Positions 35,349-44,620 are shown, counted from the first letter of the stretch. The stretch is DNA of 64,000 nt from Chryseobacterium pennipullorum (GCF_003384725.1 NZ_QNVV01000009.1:1-64000); one strand, 5' to 3'. The notes: generated by a model from the letters alone, not told the origin. Made by a program: numbers and translations.

Positions 35349-36044
35349 TTAAGCCACACTAACTCCAAAGAGATGTCCTACGAGTGCGGTGATTCCCATC
35401 GCAACAGTTCCCCAGAAACAAATTCTTAGAACGGCAATTTTAATATTGGAACCTCCAGCCCGGGCAGACACAGCGCCCAGAAGCATCAGGAATAAGATAG
35501 AGAAGCCGTACTGAAAGTACACCATTTGTTTCATGGGAGCCATCAGCGAAACGATAAAGGGTAAAAGGGCACCTACTGCAAATGATCCGAACGAAGCGAT
35601 GGCTGCCTGTAAAGGTTGCGCCTGGGTAATTTCATTAATTCCCAGTTCATCACGGGCATGGGCTTCCAAAGCATTATGTTCAGTCAGCTCAATGGCCACC
35701 TGCATGGCGGTTTCTTTGCTGCAGCCTCTGTTTTCATACACCTTAGCCAGTTCCCGGAGCTCTATTTCCGGCATCTCTTCAAGCTCGCGCTTTTCGCGGA
35801 TCAGGTCTGCTTTTTCAGTATCTTCCTGAGAGCTTACGGAAACATATTCGCCCGCAGCCATAGACATCGCTCCAGCGATCATCCCTGCCAATGCAGCAAG
35901 AATAATGATATGCCGCTCCGGTTCGGCAGCGGCAACTCCTATTACAATACTTGTGGTGGATAATAAGCCGTCATTTGCGCCCAATACCGCTGCCCGAAGC
36001 CAGCCTACCCTGTTTACATAATGTTTTTCCAGCTGATAATGCAT
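35349..36044 (-). CDS. VIT1/CCC1-type iron or manganese transporter
   Basis: 231 residues. Two helices at the start (LRAAVLGANDGLLSTTSIVIGVA and ILAALAGMIAGAMSMAAGEYVSVSSQ), an acidic cytoplasmic metal-binding loop (EKADLIREKRELEEMPEIELREL, AIELTEHNALEAHARDELG), then three helices at the C-terminus. This is the VIT1/CCC1 family of H+/Fe2+ or Mn2+ exporters. Neighbouring siderophore genes fit a role in iron balance, but it is a separate transcription unit: 200 bp lie between this gene and the receptor start. Confidence 0.9.
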   Translation of the reverse strand: MHYQLEKHYVNRVGWLRAAVLGANDGLLSTTSIVIGVAAAEPERHIIILAALAGMIAGAMSMAAGEYVSVSSQEDTEKADLIREKRELEEMPEIELRELAKVYENRGCSKETAMQVAIELTEHNALEAHARDELGINEITQAQPLQAAIASFGSFAVGALLPFIVSLMAPMKQMVYFQYGFSILFLMLLGAVSARAGGSNIKIAVLRICFWGTVAMGITALVGHLFGVSVA

Positions 36045-36120
36045 AAGTTTTCATTTGGTGGCAGCCTAAAGTTACCCAATATTTCATCAAGAATCGTTTT
36101 AAATTAATATCTGTATCACC

Positions 36121-37041
36121 TCATGGCAGCGCCAATACAGGATGTTCATTTTTGAATCTGCTAAAATCTTCCTGTGAATATTCCGGACATGCTCCTTCCT
36201 GCGAAGTTATAAATGCACCCAGTGAAACGGCCTGAACCATGGTTTCATGTACAAAACTTTGTTTGTCAAGTTTTTTGGAAAGAAAACCCGCTAAAAAAGA
36301 ATCACCGCTTCCTACGGTATCTTTTATTTTAACCGGTATCGTAGGGTACCTATACAAATGATCCTCATGGGCATACAGTGCACCTTTGCTTCCTTTGGAA
36401 ATAATGATTTCCTGAAGATCAAACCGGTCCTGCAGATATTTGACACCATCTTCTTCAGTAGTATATTCTTTCCCTAAAAAATCCAGCATCATCCGCATTT
36501 CTGCTTTGTTGAATTTGGCAAGATGTGTTTTGTACAGTAGATCCTTGATCATTCCAACCTCGTAATACGGCTCTCTGAGATTAATATCAAAAACGTTGTA
36601 GCTGCCGATGTCGAGCAATTGAAACAATGTATTTCTGGATTTTTCGTTCCGCGCGGCAAGTGTTCCGAATACGAATGCATCTGCGGTGGTGAGGATTTCC
36701 TTGTTTTTGGCAGTGGCATCAATAAAATCCCATGCTACGTCTTCCACAATCTCATAATGCGCATCATTATTTTCATCCACTGTAGCTATAACAGTACTGG
36801 TAGGATACCTCGTCGTGATCTGGACATGCTCTGTAGGAATGTTCCAGCCTTTCATTTTCTCCAACAGCGCATGCCCGGGCTTGTCATCACCGACACTGCT
36901 TATCATATTGACCTCCAGTCCCATTTTGGAAAGATGATACGCTACATTAAAGGGCGCTCCCCCTATTCTCTTCTGTTCTCCCGGAAAAATATCCCAGAGA
37001 ACCTCTCCGAAACAAACGGCTTGGGTTTTTATATGTTCCAT
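36121..37041 (-). CDS. PfkB-family sugar kinase, probable fructokinase
   Basis: 306 residues. CFGEVLWDIFPGEQKRIGGAPFN near the start (substrate-binding GG motif) and VKIDTVGSGDSFLAGFLS-type signature (DTVGSGDSFLAGF near 250, with catalytic Asp) define the PfkB family; the opening GEVLWD is typical of fructokinases. It would phosphorylate fructose from mannitol-type oxidation to fructose-6-phosphate. It lies 192 bp downstream of the transporter and the dehydrogenase on the same strand, the third gene of the set. Confidence 0.88.
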   Translation of the reverse strand: MEHIKTQAVCFGEVLWDIFPGEQKRIGGAPFNVAYHLSKMGLEVNMISSVGDDKPGHALLEKMKGWNIPTEHVQITTRYPTSTVIATVDENNDAHYEIVEDVAWDFIDATAKNKEILTTADAFVFGTLAARNEKSRNTLFQLLDIGSYNVFDINLREPYYEVGMIKDLLYKTHLAKFNKAEMRMMLDFLGKEYTTEEDGVKYLQDRFDLQEIIISKGSKGALYAHEDHLYRYPTIPVKIKDTVGSGDSFLAGFLSKKLDKQSFVHETMVQAVSLGAFITSQEGACPEYSQEDFSRFKNEHPVLALP

Positions 37042-37233
37042 GATATAAAAGTAATTAAATGTATTGAGTTGATAAAAGATTCAATTTTGAATTTTATCTG
37101 TTCAGAATAAGCAAACCTGTACACAAAACTGAAAAAACGTACGGTTGCTGCGAGAATTTTATACTCCCTTATGCCTAAGGAAATTTTACATCTTCCTCAT
37201 CCAATTTTGCAAAACCTTAGTGTTAAAAAATGA

Positions 37234-38586
37234 TTACGATGATTGAATAATGTCTTTTTCTCTTATACGGGAGCCAAAAAGCGCGTAAGCAAGCATCACC
37301 AATTCACAGATGACGGTAAGCCACCACGTCCATCTCCATGACCCTAAGACATCTGCCAGTCCGCCCTGAATTAAGGTAAACACAGCACCGCCAAATACTG
37401 CTGAAATGAAAATCCCTGATGCTTTGGAAGTGTATTTATTCAATCCTTTGATGGAGAGCGTATAAATACAGCTCCACATCGACGAATGCAGCAGGCCTAT
37501 GGCCACCAGAAACCATAGATTTTGTGTCATCATGGATATTAAGGCAAGGATAGCTGCCATTGATGTCGTTGTCACCAGCTGTGTTCTTGCGGAAATCTTA
37601 CTCAAAAAACTGGATACCGCCCTTCCCACAAGGAAACCTCCCCAATATAAAGTAGACAATAAAGCATGGATGCCCAGGTCCATTCCCCCAACCATAATAT
37701 CTGTTTTTCCGAAAAATGTGATCGGGTGACCGGAATCCATCAGTTCAAAAGCATATAAATTAATATTAGCACCGATAGCTACTTCAGTTCCTACATAAAA
37801 AAATACAGCCAGAACTCCCAGCACGAAATGTCTGAATGACCATATACTCCGCTCAAGCTTTTCTTCTCCAACCAGTCTGGTATCGGCAAGATCCGGAAGG
37901 TGAAGCCTTTTGGTAATGATCATTACACCTACAATACAAATCATAAGCATAGAAAGGGGAAATAAAAGCTGCCTGATCTCTATCTTTTCAATGGAAATCC
38001 CGCTGAACATCACTACCGTAACAAAAAATGGTGCAGAGGTAGTGCCTATCGAATTGATGGCGGTAAGAATATTCAGACGCTGTACCGGCTCCGTTCCCCT
38101 CAGTGGGTAGGACGCTGCATAAGGATTCACAACCACCTGAATAATAGATGCTGCAGTTCCCATCAGGTAAGATCCTATTACAAAAATAATAAACCCAAAA
38201 GGGACGACCGCATCTTTTATACTGAACGTCAAATCTGGATAATGGCTTCCAAACCATGACGAGCACAAATACATGAATAACCCGGAAATCATAAATAAAA
38301 GCCCACGCAAAATAGTATTTTTATATCCAAAGGCATTCACCCACCGGCTTCCCAGGGTTCCGTTCAGGAGATATCCCAAAAAGAAGAAAAACGAGATCAG
38401 CGTAGTCAGTGTATTTTTGAGACTGCCTGCATGGCTCAGAAAAGTAAATTTCAAAGGGGCCTGCAGCTGTTCGTTTACCGTAGTCAGAAAACCTACGATA
38501 AAATAAATAAACGTAATGATTGCAAACGGCAATATCGCATTATTGGTCTTATTGCCCGGGGAGCTTATACCTGGATGTATCTGCAT
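37234..38586 (-). CDS. MFS sugar or polyol transporter, FucP-like
   Basis: 450 residues with about 12 membrane helices. Key segments: FIYFIVGFLTTVNEQLQAPLK near 25, GTAASIIQVVVNPYAASYPLRG and LNILTAINSIGTTSAPFF around 145-185. The last two align with the FucP signature. It probably imports the polyol handled by the adjacent dehydrogenase. It starts 6 bp after the dehydrogenase stop, so the two are one operon. The transport substrate (mannitol, sorbitol, arabitol) cannot be read from sequence. Confidence 0.88.
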   Translation of the reverse strand: MQIHPGISSPGNKTNNAILPFAIITFIYFIVGFLTTVNEQLQAPLKFTFLSHAGSLKNTLTTLISFFFFLGYLLNGTLGSRWVNAFGYKNTILRGLLFMISGLFMYLCSSWFGSHYPDLTFSIKDAVVPFGFIIFVIGSYLMGTAASIIQVVVNPYAASYPLRGTEPVQRLNILTAINSIGTTSAPFFVTVVMFSGISIEKIEIRQLLFPLSMLMICIVGVMIITKRLHLPDLADTRLVGEEKLERSIWSFRHFVLGVLAVFFYVGTEVAIGANINLYAFELMDSGHPITFFGKTDIMVGGMDLGIHALLSTLYWGGFLVGRAVSSFLSKISARTQLVTTTSMAAILALISMMTQNLWFLVAIGLLHSSMWSCIYTLSIKGLNKYTSKASGIFISAVFGGAVFTLIQGGLADVLGSWRWTWWLTVICELVMLAYALFGSRIREKDIIQSS

Positions 38587-38592
38587 GATTGA

Positions 38593-40035
38593 TTATTGTA
38601 TGATTGATTTTAACACGGAATCCACTCCCACTTCTTTAATATCCTTTACAAACCGGCGGTATTGTTGTATAAATTCTTGCGAATCTTTCAGACGAACTCC
38701 TTTAAAAGCGGATAGTTCCAAAAAGGCCAGTGAATCCTCGCTGCTGATGAGCTGTTTATCTTTTTCCGTCAGCCAGGGCTCTCCTATTTCAAAAATATCG
38801 CCACGGTCATCTTTCTTATATTTAAGATAATGCCTGTAAGATGCAATAAGAAACGCAGGCCTGGTAAGATCTTTCCCTTCTTTTATCATCTTATCAAGGT
38901 TGGGAATAATATATACCGGAAACTTTGAAATTCCATCAAAGCACAAACGGCTTACCTGATCACTTACACTGGGGTTTGCAAACCTTTCGATAAGGGTTTC
39001 TTTATACTTCTCAAGATCTGTATTTTCAGGAGCAGGAACGAATGGCGCACTATCAACATCCATAAAAATCCTGATAAATTTCACAAGATTTTCATCTTTC
39101 ATAGCCTGATCAACCTTACGGTATCCCATGAGAAATGCTGGATAAGACAATAAGGTATGAGAAGCATTCAGCAGACTGAGTTTCATATTTTCAAACGCGG
39201 TTACATCCCGGGTAAATTCTACACCTACTCTTTCCCAGGCAGGTCTTCCCGCAATAAACTGATCCTCAATGACCCATTGGGAAAAGTCTTCACAATATAC
39301 AGGTACAAGGTCATTTGTGCCGTTGCGTTTGTTTAGCCTTTCGACATCTTCCGGAGTTGTGGCCGGTGTGATGCGGTCCACCATACTGTTGGGGAAAGTA
39401 ACGTATTCTGCTGCCCATGCTGCCAGTTCTTGATCCTGAGCTTCTATAAAAGTCATAAAAGCTTTTTTCGCGGTATTTCCGTTATGTTGAAGATTATCGC
39501 ATGAAAGGATTGTAACACCAGCCCCGTTTTGTATTTTTCTCCGGCGTAAGCCTTCCGCAACAAAACCAAAAACAGTAGCAGGAACTTCAGGTCTTTTCAG
39601 ATCATGTTGTATTTTTTCATGATCGAGTATAAATTCTCCTGTTTCCTTATCCAGATTATAGCCTCCTTCTGTGATGGTTAAACTAATGATTCTGACGGAA
39701 CAGTCTGCTATTTTTTCTATCACGGCTGATGGATCTTCCACTCCCCAGATCAGTTCCCGTAATGAACCTATTTTATAGACCTCATCTTCACCGCTTCTCC
39801 CACATACGGTGAGTGAATAATTAAGATTTTGAGCTCTCAAACCCGTAACCATCCTTTCATCTGAAGGCAACAAACATACGCCACAGATTCCCCAATCTTT
39901 CTGGTCATCGTCATTCAACACCAGATTGGTATAAAATTGCTGATGCGCCCTATGGAAATTTCCCACTCCGATATGCAAAATCCCCGTACGGATTTCCAGA
40001 CCTTCATAATGATAATAAATCATACTCATAAACAT
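38593..40035 (-). CDS. Mannitol dehydrogenase family protein (polyol 2-dehydrogenase)
   Basis: 480 residues of the long-chain mannitol dehydrogenase family. GILHIGVGNFHRAHQQFY near 19 is the NAD(P)-binding motif; SCDNLQHNG near 179, TFPNSMVDRITPATTP near 222 and the catalytic-Lys segment MKLSLLNASHTLLSYPAFLMG near 291 are all present. It oxidises mannitol, fructuronate, altronate or a related polyol to the ketose. Start codons at 40035, 40029 and 40023 are close alternatives. First gene of the operon, about 80 bp from twin LacI-type operators. Confidence 0.92.
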   Translation of the reverse strand: MFMSMIYYHYEGLEIRTGILHIGVGNFHRAHQQFYTNLVLNDDDQKDWGICGVCLLPSDERMVTGLRAQNLNYSLTVCGRSGEDEVYKIGSLRELIWGVEDPSAVIEKIADCSVRIISLTITEGGYNLDKETGEFILDHEKIQHDLKRPEVPATVFGFVAEGLRRRKIQNGAGVTILSCDNLQHNGNTAKKAFMTFIEAQDQELAAWAAEYVTFPNSMVDRITPATTPEDVERLNKRNGTNDLVPVYCEDFSQWVIEDQFIAGRPAWERVGVEFTRDVTAFENMKLSLLNASHTLLSYPAFLMGYRKVDQAMKDENLVKFIRIFMDVDSAPFVPAPENTDLEKYKETLIERFANPSVSDQVSRLCFDGISKFPVYIIPNLDKMIKEGKDLTRPAFLIASYRHYLKYKKDDRGDIFEIGEPWLTEKDKQLISSEDSLAFLELSAFKGVRLKDSQEFIQQYRRFVKDIKEVGVDSVLKSIIQ

Positions 40036-40115
40036 AAATTTTGTAACAGATTAACCGATTCGTTAAAACTAAATTAACAATCACTTAACTGTAGATTTTT
40101 TTTATACATTTTGAA

Positions 40116-40149
40116 TTGGGAACGTTCCCAAAAGTCCGGGAACGTTCCC
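40116..40149. promoter_or_regulatory. Twin LacI-type operators between the dehydrogenase and lacI-like genes
   Basis: Two copies of the palindrome GGGAACGTTCCC (40118-40129 and 40138-40149), the first extended to TTGGGAACGTTCCCAA. Their centres are 20 bp apart, two helical turns, with the central CG typical of LacI/GalR sites. They sit 44 bp before the regulator gene and about 80 bp before the dehydrogenase operon, so the regulator likely controls both directions. Confidence 0.88.
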
Positions 40150-40192
40150 AATTGCCTATTTTTTTATTATTTTTAGCGAAAAAATAAGGCTG

Positions 40193-41197
40193 ATGAGACG
40201 TATTACGATTAAAGATCTGTCCAAATTTTTGTCATTATCCACCTCTACCATCTCCCGGGCGCTGCTTCATGATAAAAATGTAAGTGAAGAAACGAGAAAA
40301 AGAGTGTTGGAGGCTGCGGAAAAATTAGGCTACAAACCCAACCTTACCGCCTTGAATTTAAAGTCGGGACAATCCAAAACCATCGGATTTGTAGTTCCGG
40401 AAATGATCACTCCGTTTTCATCAAAAGTTCTTAAAGGAATTCAGAATATCCTTTATCCGCTCGGATACCGGATCATCATCACCCAATCCGATGAAGATCC
40501 CCTTATCGAAAGGAAAAACTTACAACTCATGGAAGAGTTTAATGTAGATGCCATTATCATCAATCTTTGCCATGAAACCCATAATAACGATCTGTACGAG
40601 CATATTATGAATCAGGGAATTCCACTCATATTCTTTGACAGGATCCCACATAAGTCCCTGGATGTATCGAAGGTAATCATTGATGATTCCATTAAAGCTT
40701 CCTTAATGGTGGAATATTTAATTAAGACCGGAAGAAAAAGAATTGTTCATCTTATGGGGCCATCCACCATCCGAAATGCTGTAGAAAGAGTCAATGGCTA
40801 TAAGCGTATTATGATGAAATACAATATTTTTGATGACAACCTGATTATACAAACCGATGGAATGAGCTTCGAGCATGGGAGAAAGGCAGTCAAACAGCTA
40901 TTAAACAATAATATTGGATTTGACAGTATTTTTGCATTCAGTGATACACTGGCTATGGGTGCGATGAATTTTCTTCTCGAACAAAAGATAAAGGTCCCTG
41001 ACGAAGTGGCAATAGCGAGTTTTTCGGGTACAGAGCTGTCATCAATGGTATATCCTCAGCTGACGAGTGTACAGCAGCCTCTGGAAAAAATGGGTGAAGC
41101 CGCTGCGGAGCTGGCATTGGAAAAGATCAAAAACAACAGAGTCTCCAGCAGATCTGTTGTAATGGATGCAGAACTGGTTTACAGAGCGTCTACCTGA
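40193..41197 (+). CDS. LacI family transcriptional regulator
   Basis: 334 residues. HTH and hinge at 1-60 (ITIKDLSKFLSLSTSTISRALL, then RKRVLEAAEKLGYKPN), followed by a periplasmic-binding-protein-like sugar domain (TIGFVVPEMITPFSS onward, ASFSGTELSSMVYPQLTSV near the end). It is divergent from the polyol operon with two perfect operators between them. By family, a sugar or polyol binding event would release it from DNA. No frame anomalies. Confidence 0.95.
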   Translation: MRRITIKDLSKFLSLSTSTISRALLHDKNVSEETRKRVLEAAEKLGYKPNLTALNLKSGQSKTIGFVVPEMITPFSSKVLKGIQNILYPLGYRIIITQSDEDPLIERKNLQLMEEFNVDAIIINLCHETHNNDLYEHIMNQGIPLIFFDRIPHKSLDVSKVIIDDSIKASLMVEYLIKTGRKRIVHLMGPSTIRNAVERVNGYKRIMMKYNIFDDNLIIQTDGMSFEHGRKAVKQLLNNNIGFDSIFAFSDTLAMGAMNFLLEQKIKVPDEVAIASFSGTELSSMVYPQLTSVQQPLEKMGEAAAELALEKIKNNRVSSRSVVMDAELVYRAST

Positions 41198-41212
41198 TAA
41201 AATTATCCTGGT

Positions 41213-41530
41213 TTATTTATACCGGTAGTAGGTCATCTCCTGTTCTGGAGCAACATCATTTTTATCCCTGTTTCGCATCCTTTGAATTTCAACATTCTTA
41301 TAGAAATTCTGAAGCTGATTGAACTCATCATCTGTTAAGTCCTCAAATTGCGAGTCCACTGTATTCTTCTCAGCGATCAATTCATCGAGTTTAATCTGAA
41401 GAGCTTTCATATCTCTGTTTTGTGTATTGCGTATAAGCAATACAGCCAATCCGGCAATCCCAAGTACTGCGCTTCCTTTGAAGTAATCGGCCCAGTTCCC
41501 TCCTAATCTGCTGAATATATTGTGTATCAT
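41213..41530 (-). CDS. Small membrane protein resembling the C-terminus of Fet4-type iron permease
   Basis: 105 residues with one hydrophobic helix (residues about 18-33, GSAVLGIAGLAVLLIRNTQNRD). The following RNTQNRDMKALQIKLDELI and EDLTDDEFNQLQNFY segments resemble the end of the low-affinity iron permease family (PF04120). The usual two earlier helices and the GTTIVTFLMVF stretch are missing or replaced. It may be an internally deleted relative; alternatively the similarity is local. It converges on the LacI gene with a 15-bp gap. Confidence 0.5.
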   Translation of the reverse strand: MIHNIFSRLGGNWADYFKGSAVLGIAGLAVLLIRNTQNRDMKALQIKLDELIAEKNTVDSQFEDLTDDEFNQLQNFYKNVEIQRMRNRDKNDVAPEQEMTYYRYK

Positions 41531-41763
41531 AACTGTTTTTTTACGTTAGTCCTTCTCAATGCTTTCCACTAAAAACAGGCATTTCTGATTATTTTAGTTG
41601 ATCAATGGTAACTCCGCTTTATCATGTAAGCGATGGCGGAATTATGGTCCGTAAAGTCTTTGGACGGATATCATCAAATATAAATAATTGCAGGCTAAAA
41701 CTTTATGACTCAGATCATAAACCACCAAAACGGGATGTAAATACCCGGAAAATCCTAATTCCT

Positions 41764-41771
41764 TATATTTG
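41764..41771 (+). promoter_or_regulatory. -7 element of the lgt promoter
   Basis: TATATTTG, 28 nt before ATG 41799. It overlaps an in-frame TTG at 41769 that would otherwise extend the frame, arguing for the ATG. Confidence 0.6.
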
Positions 41772-41798
41772 CAGACTGAAAATCCGATAACAATATCA

Positions 41799-42635
41799 AT
41801 GAGTTTACTATACATCAACTGGGATGTTAATCCCGAAATCGTCAATATTTTGGGGATTCCCTTAAAATATTACGGACTATTATTCCTTGCAGGTCTTGTC
41901 CTGTGTCTCAATATTTTAAAAAGAATTTACAAAAAGGAAAATCTGAGTTCCCAAGCACACGAAGCCCTGTTTTCTTATGCACTGATCGGCATATTGGTAG
42001 GAGCCAGGCTGGGACACTGTATTTTTTATGATTTTGATTACTACTCTCAGCATCCGCTTGAAATATTCTTACCTATTCAGAAAGGACCGGACGGGATCTA
42101 TCATTTTACAGGATTTGCAGGTCTTGCGAGCCACGGGGGTGGTATCGGGCTGGTGATTATGCTCCTGCTCTATTCCAGAAAGTTTTCTATTCCGTTTATG
42201 ACCGTTTTGGATGCCATAGCGATCGTGCTTCCGCTGGGTGGAACTTTTATCAGGCTTGCCAATCTGATGAACTCAGAAATCATCGGGATTCCAACAGATG
42301 TTCCCTGGGCTTTCGTATTCAGACAGGTAGATGACCTGCCAAGGCATCCTGCCCAGTTGTACGAAGCCATTTCTTATCTTGTGATCTTTTTGCTGGTATA
42401 CTTTATCTACAGAAAAAACATCTTCAGCATCGGAAAAGGGTTTTACTTCGGCATCAGTATCTTACTCATCTTTATCATGAGGATTCTGATCGAATTTATC
42501 AAGGTGGACCAGGTTGAATTTGAACATGGTATGAGCCTTAATATGGGCCAGCTTCTGAGTATTCCTTTTGTCCTTCTGGGATTATTTTTTATCATCAAAA
42601 GTATACTGGAAAGAGGGAAAATGAAGACCTCCTAA
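41799..42635 (+). CDS. lgt: Prolipoprotein diacylglyceryl transferase
   Basis: 278 residues from ATG 41799. Seven membrane helices. GARLGHCIFYDFDYY near residue 66 holds the catalytic-region Arg and His, GFAGLASHGGGIG near 105 and FIRLANLMNSEIIG near 153 form the Lgt signature, and RHPAQLYEAI near 185 follows. It transfers diacylglycerol from phosphatidylglycerol to the lipobox Cys of prelipoproteins. Single-gene unit between its own promoter and a terminator. Several lipoproteins in this window (gldD, the TolC-like protein, the L,D-transpeptidase-like protein) would be its substrates. Confidence 0.96.
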   Translation: MSLLYINWDVNPEIVNILGIPLKYYGLLFLAGLVLCLNILKRIYKKENLSSQAHEALFSYALIGILVGARLGHCIFYDFDYYSQHPLEIFLPIQKGPDGIYHFTGFAGLASHGGGIGLVIMLLLYSRKFSIPFMTVLDAIAIVLPLGGTFIRLANLMNSEIIGIPTDVPWAFVFRQVDDLPRHPAQLYEAISYLVIFLLVYFIYRKNIFSIGKGFYFGISILLIFIMRILIEFIKVDQVEFEHGMSLNMGQLLSIPFVLLGLFFIIKSILERGKMKTS

Positions 42636-42654
42636 TTCTGAAACTTATTTAAAA

Positions 42655-42692
42655 AAAAACTCACTGAAAGCTTTTTCAGTGAGTTTTTTTAT
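42655..42692. terminator. Bidirectional terminator between lgt and SDR genes
   Basis: Stem ACTCACTGAAA/TTTCAGTGAGT flanked by A9 and T7 runs. Confidence 0.9.
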
Positions 42693-42707
42693 AGGTTATA
42701 GTATGGA

Positions 42708-43463
42708 TTATCTTGTGGTATATCCACCGTTGGCAAAAATCGTCTGCCCCGTGATCCACCATCCTTCAGTCACCAAAAATTCTACTAATGGAGCGATATC
42801 TTTAATATCTGTAAGCCCGCCCAGTGCTGAAGCAGATTTGTGGTATGCCACTGCATCGTCGGTTTCCTGTCCATAAAAGAATGGAGTATCCATCGGGCCT
42901 GGTGCTACAGCCGTTACAGAAATTCCCCTCGCCCCGAATTCTTTGGAAGCTGCTCTCGTGAAATGCTCTACGGGTGCCTTTGCTCCTGCATACGTAGAAT
43001 ACAGTCCGGTATAGGCAGCCAGCAAAGATGTGACAATGGTACAGATTTTCCCATGGTCATTCAGTTTTTTACCGGCTTCCTGCAAAAAGAAGTAGGCAGA
43101 CTTGGAATTCACATTGAACATCGTATCATATTCAGATTCTGTGGTTTCGGAAAACGGTTTTTTCAGTACCATTCCTACCGTATTGATCGCAATATCAATT
43201 CCGCCGAAACGCGAAATGGTTTCATCAAAAAACCGGGCAATCTGATCTACCTTGGTCAGGTCTCCCTGAAAAAGAAATGCTTCTGCTCCTGATGCCTGAA
43301 CTTCTGCAAGCGTTTTCTCGCTTTCAGCTCTGGAGCTTTCACTGTTGTAGTGAATAGCCAGCTTTGCTCCTTTTGCAGCAAAATCCCTGCTCAATAATCC
43401 GCCAAGGTTTTTACCTCCACCGGCAATTAAAACAACTTTACCTTTTACATCTTGTGTTGACAT
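42708..43463 (-). CDS. Short-chain dehydrogenase/reductase
   Basis: 251 residues, classical SDR size. VVLIAGGGKNLGGLLSRDF near 10 is a TGxxxGxG variant (AGGGKNLGG), NTVGM near 95, catalytic YAGAK (Tyr161, Lys165) preceded by TSLLAAYTGLYS, and a C-terminal WWITGQTIFANGGY. The Ser position carries TSLL. It should use NAD(P)H on an unknown carbonyl or alcohol. Standing alone, convergent with lgt. Confidence 0.92.
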   Translation of the reverse strand: MSTQDVKGKVVLIAGGGKNLGGLLSRDFAAKGAKLAIHYNSESSRAESEKTLAEVQASGAEAFLFQGDLTKVDQIARFFDETISRFGGIDIAINTVGMVLKKPFSETTESEYDTMFNVNSKSAYFFLQEAGKKLNDHGKICTIVTSLLAAYTGLYSTYAGAKAPVEHFTRAASKEFGARGISVTAVAPGPMDTPFFYGQETDDAVAYHKSASALGGLTDIKDIAPLVEFLVTEGWWITGQTIFANGGYTTR

Positions 43464-43791
43464 GATTCTTATTTTAAAATGTTAATGAAACAAAGATGAA
43501 TAATAAAAAGCATCTCAATATGGTGAATTTTTCGGGAGTTGCATCAATTTTAAAATTTAAACAGCAGATAAATGCCAATGGAAATCAGATCCGGCTATAC
43601 CGCGTGAAATTTTATCAAAAATAGTATTAACACTATAATCCTATTTACCAACAAGATAGAGTATGAACCTCCTGTTTCACCTTAAAAATATTAAACAAAT
43701 CTCTAATATTTGTGAATTTTAGGCATAGCATTTGATACTTCCCCACCTGTATTATTACACCACATCATTTTTATAATATATTTTTTTATAA

Positions 43792-43816
43792 CCCCCGGCC
43801 CGCCGGGGATTTTTTA
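43792..43816 (+). terminator. Orphan plus-strand terminator
   Basis: GC-rich stem CCCCGG/CCGGGG with a CCCG loop and six T, in the 43464-44191 intergenic region. No plus-strand gene precedes it. It may end a small RNA starting after the TAATATTTG near 43702. Confidence 0.7.
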
Positions 43817-43940
43817 CCGCTTTGCTTTAAGGACGACTTCCCATCACTGTCTTTTTACATCATCATATTTTTACAGAAACTCTCCTGAAACTATTTCTGA
43901 TAATCAATTGTTTAAAACGGGATTATTCATTTTATTGTTG

Positions 43941-43948
43941 TATATTTG
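43941..43948 (+). promoter_or_regulatory. -7 element of the cold-shock gene, with long leader
   Basis: TATATTTG. Transcription from here would leave an untranslated leader of about 235 nt before ATG 44192, a length common in cold-shock mRNAs. No second promoter is evident nearer the gene. Confidence 0.5.
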
Positions 43949-44191
43949 TACATTGTAACCAAGTCACTACTTTGTTTTCTGTAACGGCTCGAATATCTTT
44001 TTATTCAGTCTTTGCTTTTTGAGCAGCCATATTTTAAACTTTTATTCTTCTATTAGGAACAATACTTGTCGGAATTTTAAGCTCTGGATGATTGGGAAAT
44101 CCAAGACAGAAAACATCAACGGGCTTTGTAAGGTCTCTACAGACCAGACTGAAAACAAAACAATATAGAAACTTAATACTAAAAATAATTT

Positions 44192-44620
44192 ATGGCAGAT
44201 TCTTTTTCTAAAAAGGAAAATTTCAAGAAAAAAATTCAAAAGCAAAAAGAAAAGGCGCTAAGACGCGAAGAACGTAAAACGAACAACAACAAAGGGAAGG
44301 ACATGGAGGATGTATTCATGTATGTAGATGAATTCGGAAGATTGACCTCTACTCCACCTGAAGAGAGACAGGAAGTAAACCTTGAAGAAATTCAGCTGGG
44401 TGCAGCTCCTATTATTGAGGAAGATCCGAGAAAAACAGGAATTATTACCTTCCACAGTGAGAAAGGATATGGCTTCATTACTGAAGACAGTACGAAAGAA
44501 AATATCTTCTTCCACAATAACAACTGTGCAGAACTTGTAAAAAAAGGAAATAAAGTATCTTTTGAGAAAGAAAAGTCTCCTAAAGGATTCTCCGCAGTCA
44601 ATATCCAGATTGTTAAATAA
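44192..44620 (+). CDS. Cold-shock domain protein with basic N-terminal extension
   Basis: 142 residues. Residues 1-50 are lysine- and arginine-rich (KKENFKKKIQKQKEKALRREER), residues 50-80 acidic, and the C-terminal 62 residues form a cold-shock domain: TGIITFHSEKGYGFITED with RNP1 (GYGFIT) and NIFFHNNNC with RNP2-like FFHNN. CspA-like proteins are only about 65 residues, so this is a larger variant frequent in Flavobacteriia. It probably binds single-stranded RNA or DNA. Long leader and own terminator. Confidence 0.9.
   Translation: MADSFSKKENFKKKIQKQKEKALRREERKTNNNKGKDMEDVFMYVDEFGRLTSTPPEERQEVNLEEIQLGAAPIIEEDPRKTGIITFHSEKGYGFITEDSTKENIFFHNNNCAELVKKGNKVSFEKEKSPKGFSAVNIQIVK

Noticed and set aside
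43496..43624. 42-codon frame in the interval before the cold-shock gene
   Set aside because: No promoter, signal peptide, domain or terminator fits it; the terminator at 43792 is too far downstream.
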